Below, piece by piece: positions 42,598-51,130 of a stretch of 64,000 bases of DNA. Position numbers and translations under genes: made by a program. Position 1 is the stretch's first letter. Each line of letters starts with the position of its first letter. The notes beneath the pieces are model-generated. The model saw nothing but the letters and a program-made list of their open reading frames with translations, was not told the DNA's origin and ran no database searches. Origin of the DNA: CALAED01 sp036555725 (GTDB lineage Bacteria; Actinomycetota; Actinomycetes; Streptosporangiales; Streptosporangiaceae); NCBI GenBank assembly GCA_036555725.1, contig DATBKU010000014.1, positions 1-64,000 on the forward strand, given 5' to 3'.

Positions 42598-44688
42598 CTA
42601 CGAATGGGAGCGTCCGGCCGTTCCCGCCAGCGGGCGATCGGAGGTCTCCGCGCCGGTCCGTACCCGGCGGCGAGCGGCGAGCCGGAGGCCCTCCTCCGCG
42701 GGCTCGCGGGCCAGCGCCGCCTCGGCGGAGCCCAGCTGCCACGGCACGCTCGTCACCATCACCCCCGACCGGAACAGCAGCCGCGCCTTCAGCCGCAGCG
42801 CGCTCTGGTTGTGCAGCACGTGCTCCCACCAATGACCCACCACGTATTCGGGGATGAAGACGCACACCACGTCCCGCGGGCTCCTGCGGCGGATCCGGGC
42901 AACGTAGTCCAGGACCGGCCCGGTGATGTCGCGATACGGCGAGTCCAGGATCGTCAGCGGCACCGGGATGTCGCGTTCGGCCCACTCGTGTTGCAGGGCC
43001 TGGGTGTCGCGCCCGCTGGTCCGTACGGTCAGCGCGGTCAGCGACGAGGGCCGGGTCGCGCGGGCGAAGGCCAGCGCGCGCAGCGTGGGGGTGTGCAGCT
43101 TGGACACCAGCACGACGGCGTGGATGCGGGTCGGCAGCGTGATCGCCTGGTCTCCGGGGCGCAGCTCGGCGGCCACCCTGTCGTAGTGCCGCCGGATCGC
43201 CTTCATCAGGAAGAACACCAGCGGAATCGCGATCACCACGATGTACGCGCCGTTCAGGAACTTGGTGATCAATACGACCACCAGGACCAGGCCGGTGAAG
43301 ACGGCCCCGACCCTGTTGATCACCCGGGATCGGCGGATCCGGCGCCGTGCCGGCCCGTCGGCCGTCGTGCGCAGCTCGCTCGTCCAGTGCCGGACCATCC
43401 CGGTCTGGCTCAGCGTGAACGACACGAAGACGCCGATGATGTACAGCTGGATCAGGCTGGTCACGCTGGCGTGGAAGGCCCAGATCAGCAGCCCGGCCAG
43501 CAGCGCCAAGATCACAACGCCGTTGCTGAAGACGAGCCGATCGCCGCGGCGGGAGAACTGCCGGGGCAGGTAGCCGTCCTCGCCGAGGATCGACGCGAGG
43601 ATGGGGAACCCGTTGTACGCGGTGTTGGCCGCCAAGATCAAGATCGCGGCGGTGAACCCGGCGACGAGGTAGAACAGCAGCGAGCCGCCCCCGGACACGG
43701 CGGCGGCCACCTGTGTGATCACCGTCTTCTGCTCGTAGCCGGGTGGGGCGCCGAGCAGGTGGGTGGGGCTGTACGCGACATGGACGTGCGACGCCAGCGC
43801 CAGGCCGGTGATCCCGGCGAACATCGCGATCGTGATGCCGCCCATGATCGCCAGCGTGGCCGCGGCGTTCTTGGACTTGGGCGCCTTGAAGTTCGGCACC
43901 CCGTTGCTCACCGCCTCGACGCCGGTCAGCGCCGTACAGCCCTGTGAGAACGCGCGCAGCACGAGCGCGATCGCCAGCAACCCCGTCGAGCCGTGAGTGG
44001 CCTGCACGCCGAAGTGCGCCGACTCCGCCCGCGGCGCGTCCCCGAACAGCAGCCGTACACCACCCCAGATGATCATGATGAAGACAACGGCGACGAAGCC
44101 GTACGTCGGAATCGCGAAGACCGTGCCCGACTCCCGGACGCCGCGCAGGTTCATCAGCGCGATGATGGCGACCATGCCGAGCGAGAGCTGCACGGCGTAC
44201 GGGTCGAGCGCCGGGATCGCGGACACGATGTTGGCCACACCGGCGGCCACGGACACCGCGACCGTCAGTACGTAGTCGACGAGCAGCGCGCTCGCGGCCG
44301 CCAGCGACGCGTTGACGCCGAGGTTGGCCCGGCTCACGGCGTACGCGCCGCCGCCGTTCGGATAGGCGTGACAGGTCTGCCGGTAGGACAGGACGACCAC
44401 CGCGAGCAGCAGGATCACCGCGAGCGCGACCCACGGCGCGAGGTGGACCAGTGCGAGACCGCCCAGGCTCAACCCGAGCATGATCTCCTCGGTGGCGTAC
44501 GCGTTGGACGACAGGGGGTCGCTGCAGAACACCGGCAGGGCCAGCTTCTTGGGGAGTAGCGTCTCGCCCATCTGCTCATTGCGCAGCGGGCGCCCGACGA
44601 GAAACCGCTTAGGCAGATTGAGCGCCTGGGTCACGCGCCCATGCAAGCCCGGCATTCGGCCGTTTCCAGAACCCCTAACATGACCCAT
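42598..44688 (-). CDS. APC-superfamily permease, KimA-like potassium transporter 2
   Basis: Up to 696 residues and clearly paralogous to the permease at 37495: LPVFCSDPLSSNAYATEEIMLG, GGGAYAVSRANLGVNASLAAASALLVDYVLTVAVSV, TALTGVEAVSNGVPNFKAPKSKN, and the same C-terminal domain (SKLHTPTLRALAFARATRPSS, VFIPEYVVGHWWEHVLHNQSALRLK). Starts are ambiguous: ATG 44688, ATG 44655 or GTG 44634; the latter leaves the upstream boxes (44706-44723) at a more normal promoter distance. It lies 65 bp after ynfA and KdpDE in the same direction, so it may be read with them. Function inferred as potassium uptake. Confidence 0.85.
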   Translation of the reverse strand: MGHVRGSGNGRMPGLHGRVTQALNLPKRFLVGRPLRNEQMGETLLPKKLALPVFCSDPLSSNAYATEEIMLGLSLGGLALVHLAPWVALAVILLLAVVVLSYRQTCHAYPNGGGAYAVSRANLGVNASLAAASALLVDYVLTVAVSVAAGVANIVSAIPALDPYAVQLSLGMVAIIALMNLRGVRESGTVFAIPTYGFVAVVFIMIIWGGVRLLFGDAPRAESAHFGVQATHGSTGLLAIALVLRAFSQGCTALTGVEAVSNGVPNFKAPKSKNAAATLAIMGGITIAMFAGITGLALASHVHVAYSPTHLLGAPPGYEQKTVITQVAAAVSGGGSLLFYLVAGFTAAILILAANTAYNGFPILASILGEDGYLPRQFSRRGDRLVFSNGVVILALLAGLLIWAFHASVTSLIQLYIIGVFVSFTLSQTGMVRHWTSELRTTADGPARRRIRRSRVINRVGAVFTGLVLVVVLITKFLNGAYIVVIAIPLVFFLMKAIRRHYDRVAAELRPGDQAITLPTRIHAVVLVSKLHTPTLRALAFARATRPSSLTALTVRTSGRDTQALQHEWAERDIPVPLTILDSPYRDITGPVLDYVARIRRRSPRDVVCVFIPEYVVGHWWEHVLHNQSALRLKARLLFRSGVMVTSVPWQLGSAEAALAREPAEEGLRLAARRRVRTGAETSDRPLAGTAGRSHS

Positions 44689-44705
44689 ACGCGGGCCCGC
44701 GTGAT

Positions 44706-44723
44706 CTTAACGCGTCTTTAATG
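44706..44723. promoter_or_regulatory. Candidate KdpE-type half-site pair upstream of KimA-like gene 2
   Basis: CTTAACG (44706-44712) and TTAATG (44718-44723); TTAACG to TTAATG starts are 11 bp apart, same orientation as the kdp boxes. Inference. Confidence 0.45.
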
Positions 44724-44753
44724 CGCCGCCCGATCGTCCTGCGCTCGCCCGTT

Positions 44754-45083
44754 TCACCGCGGGGCGTACATGATGACGAGCACCCCGAGCAGGCAGATGA
44801 GCGCGCCCGCGAGATCCCACCGGTCGGGCCGGAAGCCGTCGAGCACGATCCCCCAGGCCAGCGAGCCGGCCACGAAGATGCCGCCGTAGGCGGCCAGGAT
44901 ACGGCCGAAGTGCGGGTCGGGCTGGAAGGTCGCGACGAAGCCGTACGCGCTCAGCGCCAGCACGCCGAGCCCGACGAACAGCATGCCGCGGTGCTCGCGG
45001 ACGCCCTGCCAGACCAGCCAGGCGCCACCGATCTCGGCCACCGCGGCGACCACGAACAGCAGCAACGAACGGACGACCGTCAC
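44754..45083 (-). CDS. YnfA/UPF0060 small membrane protein
   Basis: A 109-residue membrane protein with four helices: VRSLLLFVVAAVAEIGGAWLVWQG, MLFVGLGVLALSAYGFVATFQ, AAYGGIFVAGSLAWGIVLDG and LAGALICLLGVLVIMYAPR. The GGAWLVW and AYGG(I)FV motifs identify the YnfA (UPF0060) family, related to small multidrug-resistance pumps; function uncertain. GTG start overlaps the kdpE stop in a GTGA, so it is co-translated with kdpE. A link to potassium signalling is only by position. Confidence 0.9.
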   Translation of the reverse strand: MTVVRSLLLFVVAAVAEIGGAWLVWQGVREHRGMLFVGLGVLALSAYGFVATFQPDPHFGRILAAYGGIFVAGSLAWGIVLDGFRPDRWDLAGALICLLGVLVIMYAPR

Positions 45084-45760
45084 GATGTGCCCTCGAAGCG
45101 GTAGCCCATGCCCGGCTCCGTGATCAGATGCACCGGGTGCGCCGGATCCGGCTCCAGCTTGCGGCGCAGCTGCGCGAGATAGACCCGCAGGTAGTTGGTC
45201 TCGCTCTCGTACGACGGGCCCCACACCTCGCGCAGCAGCTGCTGCTGGCTGACGAGCCGCCCGGCGTTGCGGATCAGCACCTCGAGCAGGTGCCACTCCG
45301 TCGGGGTCAGCCGTACGTCGGCGCCGCCGCGCATGACCTTCTTCGCGGCGAGGTCGACGGTGAAGTCGCCCACGTCGATCACCGCCGCCTCCTCGGCGGG
45401 GGCGGCTCGCCGTACGGCCGCGCGCAGCCGGGCCAGCAGCTCGTCCATGCCGAACGGCTTGGTGACGTAGTCGTCGGCGCCGTGGTCGAGCGCCTGCACC
45501 TTCTCGTCGGAGGAGTGCCGGGCCGACAGCACGATGATCGGCACGCTGAGCCAGCCGCGCAGCCCGTTGATCACCTCGACGCCGTCCATGTCGGGGAGCC
45601 CGAGGTCGAGGACCACCACATCGGGATGCCGGCGTGCGGCCAGGTCCAGGGCCGTACGGCCGTCGGGCGCGGCGTCGACCTCGTAGCCGCGCGCCCGCAG
45701 ATTGATCCGCAGCGCCCGGACGAGCTGCGGCTCGTCGTCGACCACCAGCACCCGCGTCAT
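45080..45760 (-). CDS. kdpE: Response regulator KdpE
   Basis: A 226-residue OmpR-family regulator: receiver domain (RVLVVDDEPQLVRALRINL, phospho-acceptor Asp near 52 in VVVLDLGLPDMDG, DDYVTKPF) and a C-terminal winged helix (DVRLTPTEWHLLEVLIRNAG, ESETNYLRVYLAQLRRKLE, GMGYRFEG). These closely match KdpE. Its ATG overlaps the kdpD stop (ATGA), so KdpD and KdpE are translationally coupled. The kdpFABC operon it should control lies about 8 kb away on the same strand. Confidence 0.93.
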   Translation of the reverse strand: MTRVLVVDDEPQLVRALRINLRARGYEVDAAPDGRTALDLAARRHPDVVVLDLGLPDMDGVEVINGLRGWLSVPIIVLSARHSSDEKVQALDHGADDYVTKPFGMDELLARLRAAVRRAAPAEEAAVIDVGDFTVDLAAKKVMRGGADVRLTPTEWHLLEVLIRNAGRLVSQQQLLREVWGPSYESETNYLRVYLAQLRRKLEPDPAHPVHLITEPGMGYRFEGTS

Positions 45761-48273
45761 TGAGTCCCCTTGATTTTCAGTGAGAACACCATGGTCAGGC
45801 CGCCGCCGGGGGTGTCCTCGGCGTGCAGCGTGCCGCCGATCGCCTCGACGAAGCCCCTGGCGACCGCGAGCCCCAGCCCGACGCCGCTGCCCTGGGGCGC
45901 GTCGCCGAGCCGCTGGAATGGCGCGAACATCCGCTCCTTGAGGGCGTCCGGCAGGCCGGGGCCGCGGTCGGCGACCCGCAGCTCGACCCGGCCCGGCTCC
46001 CGGCCGAACCGTAGCTCGCTCGCGGTGACCAGGACCGGCTTGTCGCTGTGGTGTACGGCGTTTTCCACCACGTTGGCCAGGGCGCGCTCCAGCAGCCCCG
46101 GGTCGGCGACGACCGGCGGCAGCGTCTCCGGCACGTCGACCTCGACCCGGCCCGCGGGAACCCCGGCCAGCGCCGGCGCCACCACCTCGTCGAGGGCAAC
46201 CGCCCTGGTCAGCGGGTTGAGCGCGCCGGTCTGCAGCCGGCTCATGTCGAGCAGGTTGGCGACCAGGCCGTCGAGCCGGTCGGCCGACTCCTCGATCGTG
46301 GCCAGCAACTCGGCCTCGTCGGCCGGATCCCACTCGACGTCGCCCTGGCGCAGGCTGCTCACGCTGGCCTTGATCGACGCCAGCGGGGTGCGGAGGTCGT
46401 GCGACACGGCCGCCAGCAACGCCGTACGGATCTTGTTGCCCTCGGCCAGCGACCGGGCCTGGGCCGCCTCGTCGGCGAGCCGCCGCCATTCCAGCGCGGC
46501 CGCCGCCTGCGACGCGAACGCCGTCAGCACCCGGCGGTCGGCGGCGGGCAGCACACGGCCGCGCAACGCCAGCACATATGTGTCGCTCACCGAGGCCCGC
46601 ACCTCGGCCTCCTCGGGCGTGGCGGCCGGATCGGGCCCGGTGGCGCCCACCGTGGCCCAGCCGTCGCCGGTCCGTTCCAGCAGGCTCACCGACGTCACCC
46701 CGAACGTCTCCCGGACCCGCTGCAGCAGGGCGGGCAGCGCGTTCTCGCCGCGCAGCACGCTGGTGGCGAGCAGGCTGAGCGTCTCCGCCTCGGCGCTGCT
46801 GCGGGCCGCCTGCCCCGTACGGCGCGCGGCCAGGTCGACGACCGACGACACCGCGACCGCGACCGCCACGAAGACGAGCAACGCCAGCACGTTCTCCAGC
46901 TCGGCGATTGTGAACGTGTGCAGCGGCGGCGTGAAGAACCAGTTGACCAGCAGGAATCCGATGACCGCCGCGGCGATCGCGGGCCAGAGCCCGCCGACGA
47001 GCGCGACGCCGACGGTGAGCGCGAGGAAGAGCAGCAGTACCGAGGGGAGATCGGCCTCGTAGAACAGCAGGACGTACGTCAGCGCCGGCGGGCCGAGCAA
47101 CGCGAGCAGCCAGCCGGCGATGCGGCGGCGCGGGCCGACGGAGGTGACGGCCGCCTGCGCCAGGCCACGCCCCTTACCGGCGCGTTCGTGGCTGACGACG
47201 TGTACGTCGATGTCGCCGGACTCGCGGGCCACGGTCGCGCCGACGCCAGGGCCGTAGACGTACTGCCAGGCGCGGCGGCGGCTCGACCCGAGGACGATCT
47301 GGGTGGCGTTGATCCCCTGGGCGAAGTCGAGCAGCGCGGTGGCGATGTCGTCGCCCACTACCTGGTGGTAGCTGCCGCCCATGCTCTCGACGAGCGAGCG
47401 CTGCCGGGTCAGCGCCTCCGGTGACGCCCCGGTCAGTCCATCGACGCGCGCCACGTGCACGGCGAGGAGGTCACCCGGACCGGCTGCGCCGGCGCCGACC
47501 CGGGCGGCGATGCGCGCGGCCCGGCGGATCAGGGTGTCGCCCTCCGGGCCGCCGGTCAGCGCGACGACGATCCGCTCCCGGGCCTCCCAGGTGTCGGTGA
47601 TGCCGTGTTCGTCGCGGTACCGGGCCAGCCCTTCGTCGACCCGGTCGGCCACCCACAGCAGGGCCAGCTCGCGCAGCACGGTGAGGTTGCCGGTCCGGAA
47701 GTAGTTGGCGAGCGCCCCATCGACCTTCTCGGGCGCGAAGACGTTGCCGTGCGCCATACGCTTGCGCAGCGCCTCGGTCGTCATGTCGACAAGCTCGATC
47801 TGGTCGGCGCGGCGGACGACCTCGTCGGGCACGGTCTCGCGCTGCGGTACGCCGGTGATCCGCTCGACGACGTCGTTGAGCGACTCCAGGTGCTGGATGT
47901 TCACCGTCGAGATCACGTCGATCCCGGCCTCGAGCAGGTCGTCGATGTCCTGCCAGCGCTTCTCGTTGCGGGAGCCGGGGATATTGGTGTGCGCGAGCTC
48001 GTCGACGAGCGCGACCTTGGGCGTGCGGGCCAGGAGGGCGTCGAGGTCCATCTCGGCGAACACCGACCCCCGGTAGATCACCTCGTGCCGCGGCACGACC
48101 TCGAGGCCGGCGACCAGCGCCTCTGTCTTCGGCCGGCCATGGCTCTCGACGAGGCCCACGACGACATCCGTGCCGCGCTCCCGGCGCCGGTGCCCCTCGT
48201 CGAGCATCGCGTAGGTCTTGCCCACGCCGGGCGCGGCGCCCAGGTAAATCCGCAGCGAGCCCCGCGTGCCCAC
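45757..48273 (-). CDS. kdpD: Sensor kinase KdpD (first copy, paired with KdpE)
   Basis: An 838-residue sensor: KdpD N-terminal domain with P-loop YLGAAPGVGKTYAML, a universal-stress-like domain (EGDTLIRRAARIAARVG, QIVLGSSRRR), four helices of the DUF4118 type (about 385-490, GFLLVNWFFTPPLHTFTIAELENVLALLVFVAVAVAV seen in pieces), a GAF-like region, and a histidine kinase with AVSHDLRTPLASIKASVS (phospho-His) and the G boxes VADRGPGLPDALKERMFAPFQ and GSGVGLGLAVARGF. Complete and intact. Operon order kdpD, kdpE, ynfA. Confidence 0.95.
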   Translation of the reverse strand: MGTRGSLRIYLGAAPGVGKTYAMLDEGHRRRERGTDVVVGLVESHGRPKTEALVAGLEVVPRHEVIYRGSVFAEMDLDALLARTPKVALVDELAHTNIPGSRNEKRWQDIDDLLEAGIDVISTVNIQHLESLNDVVERITGVPQRETVPDEVVRRADQIELVDMTTEALRKRMAHGNVFAPEKVDGALANYFRTGNLTVLRELALLWVADRVDEGLARYRDEHGITDTWEARERIVVALTGGPEGDTLIRRAARIAARVGAGAAGPGDLLAVHVARVDGLTGASPEALTRQRSLVESMGGSYHQVVGDDIATALLDFAQGINATQIVLGSSRRRAWQYVYGPGVGATVARESGDIDVHVVSHERAGKGRGLAQAAVTSVGPRRRIAGWLLALLGPPALTYVLLFYEADLPSVLLLFLALTVGVALVGGLWPAIAAAVIGFLLVNWFFTPPLHTFTIAELENVLALLVFVAVAVAVSSVVDLAARRTGQAARSSAEAETLSLLATSVLRGENALPALLQRVRETFGVTSVSLLERTGDGWATVGATGPDPAATPEEAEVRASVSDTYVLALRGRVLPAADRRVLTAFASQAAAALEWRRLADEAAQARSLAEGNKIRTALLAAVSHDLRTPLASIKASVSSLRQGDVEWDPADEAELLATIEESADRLDGLVANLLDMSRLQTGALNPLTRAVALDEVVAPALAGVPAGRVEVDVPETLPPVVADPGLLERALANVVENAVHHSDKPVLVTASELRFGREPGRVELRVADRGPGLPDALKERMFAPFQRLGDAPQGSGVGLGLAVARGFVEAIGGTLHAEDTPGGGLTMVFSLKIKGTQ

Positions 48274-48431
48274 GTCACTCTCACCTCCCGACTTGACGGT
48301 AGACCAACCGGGCTCCGGCCACCCGCACCCACGTCGCCCGTTCAGGCGTGATCCGAACAGATGCGCGAATAACCGCCGCGGACGGCTAGTCTGTCCGCTA
48401 GGCTCAAGATGCTCTTTCTGAGGCAGCGGGG

Positions 48432-48701
48432 ATGGAGATGTTCCAGATCTGGGAGGCCGGCGAGCCGGGCACCATCATCGCCAAGGCCACGACGCTCGAC
48501 GTCGCGCTCGACAAGGTCGACACGCTGTGCCGGCTGCGCCACGACCAGGCGATGGCCAAGATCGAGCGGGCGCAGGAGCGGCGCTTCCAGTTCGAGGTCC
48601 GCGACCAGAAGGCCCGCACGCTGGCGCGCCTGTTCTACAGCCCGGACACCACCCGCCCCTACAAGAGCGTCATCGTCGAGGAGCTGCTCAAGCCGGCGTG
48701 A
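48432..48701 (+). CDS. Small hypothetical protein
   Basis: An 89-residue charged protein (MEMFQIWEAGEPGTIIAKAT, DVALDKVDTLCRLRHDQAMA, EERRF-like helices then RLFYSPDTTRPYKSVIVEELL). No signal peptide or membrane segment. It is divergent from kdpD and convergent with the antiporter gene, 3 bp from its stop. I do not recognise a family. Internal consistency of codon use suggests it is real. Confidence 0.6.
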   Translation: MEMFQIWEAGEPGTIIAKATTLDVALDKVDTLCRLRHDQAMAKIERAQERRFQFEVRDQKARTLARLFYSPDTTRPYKSVIVEELLKPA

Positions 48702-48704
48702 AGA

Positions 48705-50270
48705 TCACTGTTCCTCGTTCAGCGCGGTTTCCTGGAGGTCGAGCATGCGCTGGACGTTGCGGCGGGTGCCCTCGCTGATCTCGCCCTTGTCGTGCAGCCG
48801 GGTGAGCTCCGCGCTCTCCGCGGCGATCAGGTCGCGCCGGACCGTACGGAAGGTCGCCGCGATCGACCCGGAGTCGTCCTGACCGTCCAGCCGCAGCTCC
48901 CCCACCTCGATGCGGTCCATGAGTCCCACCCGCAGCCGCTCCACGATCACCTGCGGAACCGCGTCGACGTCTTGGAGCTGCTCCAGCCGGGCCAGCGCCG
49001 CCTGCGCCGTACGCAGCCGGGCCAGGGCGTACTCCTGCTGCGCGTCGGACGCCGGGACCGCGATGCCGGTCCGGCGCACCAGCGGCGCAAGCGTGAATCC
49101 CTGCACGATGAGGGAGATCACGATGACGGCCGTGGCGAGCACGACCACCAGCTCCCGTTCGGGGAGCGGGCCACCGCTCTCGGTGGTGAGCGGGATCGAC
49201 AGTGTCGCCGCCAGCGGCACAACGCCACGCGCCCCCGCCCACGAGATGACGGCGGGTATCTGCCAGGACGGCCTTCGCGCCCCGCGGCGGTACTGTGCGA
49301 GGAACGAGAGCGGGAACACCCAGGCGACCCGTACGGCGATGAGCGTGGCCGCGATCAGCAGGGCCGGCCAGAACCACGCCTCGCCCGACTCGGACAGCTC
49401 GCGGATCAGCGTGGGCAACTGCAGGCCGATCAGACTGAAGACGACGCTCTCCAGCAGGAACACGACCGTTCCGTACACGGCGGTCAGCTGCAGCCGGATG
49501 CTCGCGTTGGTCAGCGCCGGCGCCTGCCGTCCCAAGATCACCGAGGCCGCCACGACGGCCGTGACGCCGGAGGCGTGGACGGCCTCGGCCAGGACGTACG
49601 CGGCGTACGGCGTGATCAGCGCGACGACGGTCTCCAGCACCGGGTCCTCGGTGCGGCGGCGGATCAGCGCGATCCCGCCCGCGACCACGACGCCGGCCAG
49701 TACTCCGCCGCCCGCCAGCAGGCCGAACTCCCCGGCGATACCGGCCCACGACAGCGTTCCCCCGGCCACGGCGGCGACGACCGCCACCCGGAACAGCAGC
49801 AGGCTGGTGGCATCGTTGAACAGGCTCTCCGCCTGCACCAGGGTCTGCACCCGGGGCGGGAGCGCCAGCCGCCGGCCCAACGCGGTGACCGCCACCGGGT
49901 CGGTGCTGGCCAGGACCGTGCCGAGCAGAAAGGCCATGCTCACCGGCAGCCCGGTGAGCAGGACGGCGACCGCGCCGACCGCCGCGGCCGAGAAGCCCAC
50001 CAGGCCGATCGCGAGCAGCGTGACCGGTCGCCACACCTTGCGCAGCTGCCGCCACGACAGATCCTCGCCGGCCGCGTAGAGCAGCGGCGGCAGGACGACG
50101 AGGCTGACGATCTCCGGCGGCACGCGCACGTCCGGGACCCACGACAGCGAGCCCACCAGGAGCCCGGCGAGAACCAGCAAGGACGGCGCGGGTACCCGGA
50201 TGCGGTGCGCCGTCACCGCCACCACCGTCGCGAGGACGACGAGGCCTAGCACGACCTCGACGCTGCGCAC
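48705..50270 (-). CDS. CPA1-family Na+(K+)/H+ antiporter
   Basis: About 521 residues: around 12 membrane helices followed by a cytoplasmic coiled tail of about 130 residues. Family landmarks are VPAPSLLVLAGLLVGSLSWVP, LPPLLYAAGEDLSW, LGTVLASTDPVAVTALGRRL with the TDPVAV ion-site motif, AESLFNDATSLLLFRV (FND ion-binding region) and SWAGARGVVPLAATLS. CPA1 proteins exchange sodium or potassium for protons in pH and salt homeostasis. GTG at 50270 has a GGAGG site 6 bp upstream and starts just before the first helix; a longer frame to 50402 has no such support. Confidence 0.92.
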   Translation of the reverse strand: MRSVEVVLGLVVLATVVAVTAHRIRVPAPSLLVLAGLLVGSLSWVPDVRVPPEIVSLVVLPPLLYAAGEDLSWRQLRKVWRPVTLLAIGLVGFSAAAVGAVAVLLTGLPVSMAFLLGTVLASTDPVAVTALGRRLALPPRVQTLVQAESLFNDATSLLLFRVAVVAAVAGGTLSWAGIAGEFGLLAGGGVLAGVVVAGGIALIRRRTEDPVLETVVALITPYAAYVLAEAVHASGVTAVVAASVILGRQAPALTNASIRLQLTAVYGTVVFLLESVVFSLIGLQLPTLIRELSESGEAWFWPALLIAATLIAVRVAWVFPLSFLAQYRRGARRPSWQIPAVISWAGARGVVPLAATLSIPLTTESGGPLPERELVVVLATAVIVISLIVQGFTLAPLVRRTGIAVPASDAQQEYALARLRTAQAALARLEQLQDVDAVPQVIVERLRVGLMDRIEVGELRLDGQDDSGSIAATFRTVRRDLIAAESAELTRLHDKGEISEGTRRNVQRMLDLQETALNEEQ

Positions 50271-50443
50271 TCTTTGCCTCCGGATGGCCGGCCAACAGAT
50301 GGATATCGCCGACCAGACTTCCCGGCACACCTGGCCAAACCGTAGCAGCGCACGCGATGGGCCGCACTCACATATGCGCAGGTCCAAACCTATGACAAGC
50401 ACCTGACTGCGGCAACAGAGGCGGTTTCGCGCCGCGCCCGTGC

Positions 50444-51022
50444 TCAGTCCGTTAGGAAGATCGCGGTATCGAGAATGAAGTCGACGGGATCAGGAATGTG
50501 CAGCGGCTCGCCCATGCGCACCGCACCGGAGTGGGTGTAGGTGCCTTCCTTGGGATGACTGAGAATGGTCACCATGGCCGGATCGGCGATCGGGTCGACC
50601 AGCAGCATCAGTGGGACACCACCGCTGGCATACATGCCCGGCTTGTACTTGCGGTCATCGTCGACGCTGCTATCAGAGACGACCTCGCCAACCATGATCA
50701 GTCCGTCGGATCGCAGCTCGCGGGCATCCCAAAGCGGTGCACCCGGCGGTGCGAGCACCAAGTCCGGAATCACCGGCTGCCGGGAGCCGACGATCACTAC
50801 GTCGACGGTGCCCGTCCATACGTCCCAGCCAAGGTTGTCCGCCAGCGGTTGGAAGGCCCAGGACATGCGCGTGAGCTTTCGTCCGTGGTCCGGTGTTCCC
50901 GCAGGGCTCACAACGACACGACCGTTGATGATCTCGACGTGGAGACCCGGCATCTCGGGCAGCGAGTCATAAAATTCGAGCACACCTTGAGGTGTGTGCA
51001 GCGAATTGGAAATGGCGACCAT
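50444..51022 (-). CDS. Uma2-family putative restriction endonuclease (DUF820)
   Basis: A 192-residue protein of the Uma2/DUF820 family, PD-(D/E)XK nuclease fold. Seen: FYDSLPEMPGLHVEIINGRVVVSPAG, PVIPDLVLAPPGAPL (the PD motif), MVGEVVSDSSVDDDRKYKPGMYA (E-V-x-S and DD..K) and GVPLMLLVDP. These genes are common and multicopy in actinomycetes and cyanobacteria; their biological role is unclear. Codon use is a little less GC-biased than its neighbours. It stands alone between the antiporter and the second kdpD. Confidence 0.85.
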   Translation of the reverse strand: MVAISNSLHTPQGVLEFYDSLPEMPGLHVEIINGRVVVSPAGTPDHGRKLTRMSWAFQPLADNLGWDVWTGTVDVVIVGSRQPVIPDLVLAPPGAPLWDARELRSDGLIMVGEVVSDSSVDDDRKYKPGMYASGGVPLMLLVDPIADPAMVTILSHPKEGTYTHSGAVRMGEPLHIPDPVDFILDTAIFLTD

Positions 51023-51130
51023 AGTGTCCTCATTCCCTTCCGCGCTCTCCTTGTGGCCATGGCCAGGAAAGTACTCAGAGTATCTCTCTGGGCACTCGGA
51101 GCAACAGGCGAACGGCCGCGGTCAGGGTTG

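Noticed and set aside
41990..44434. An 814-codon minus-strand frame overlapping the KimA-like gene in another phase
   Set aside because: Arg-rich shadow without hydrophobic segments; the permease frame is clearly real.
48292..48298. A KdpE-like half-site CTTGACG upstream of kdpD copy one
   Set aside because: No partner at 11 bp spacing; a single 7-mer is expected by chance.
50844..51070. Palindrome GGCCATGGCC near the Uma2 promoter as an operator
   Set aside because: Short GC palindrome in a GC-rich genome; no second copy or supporting spacing.
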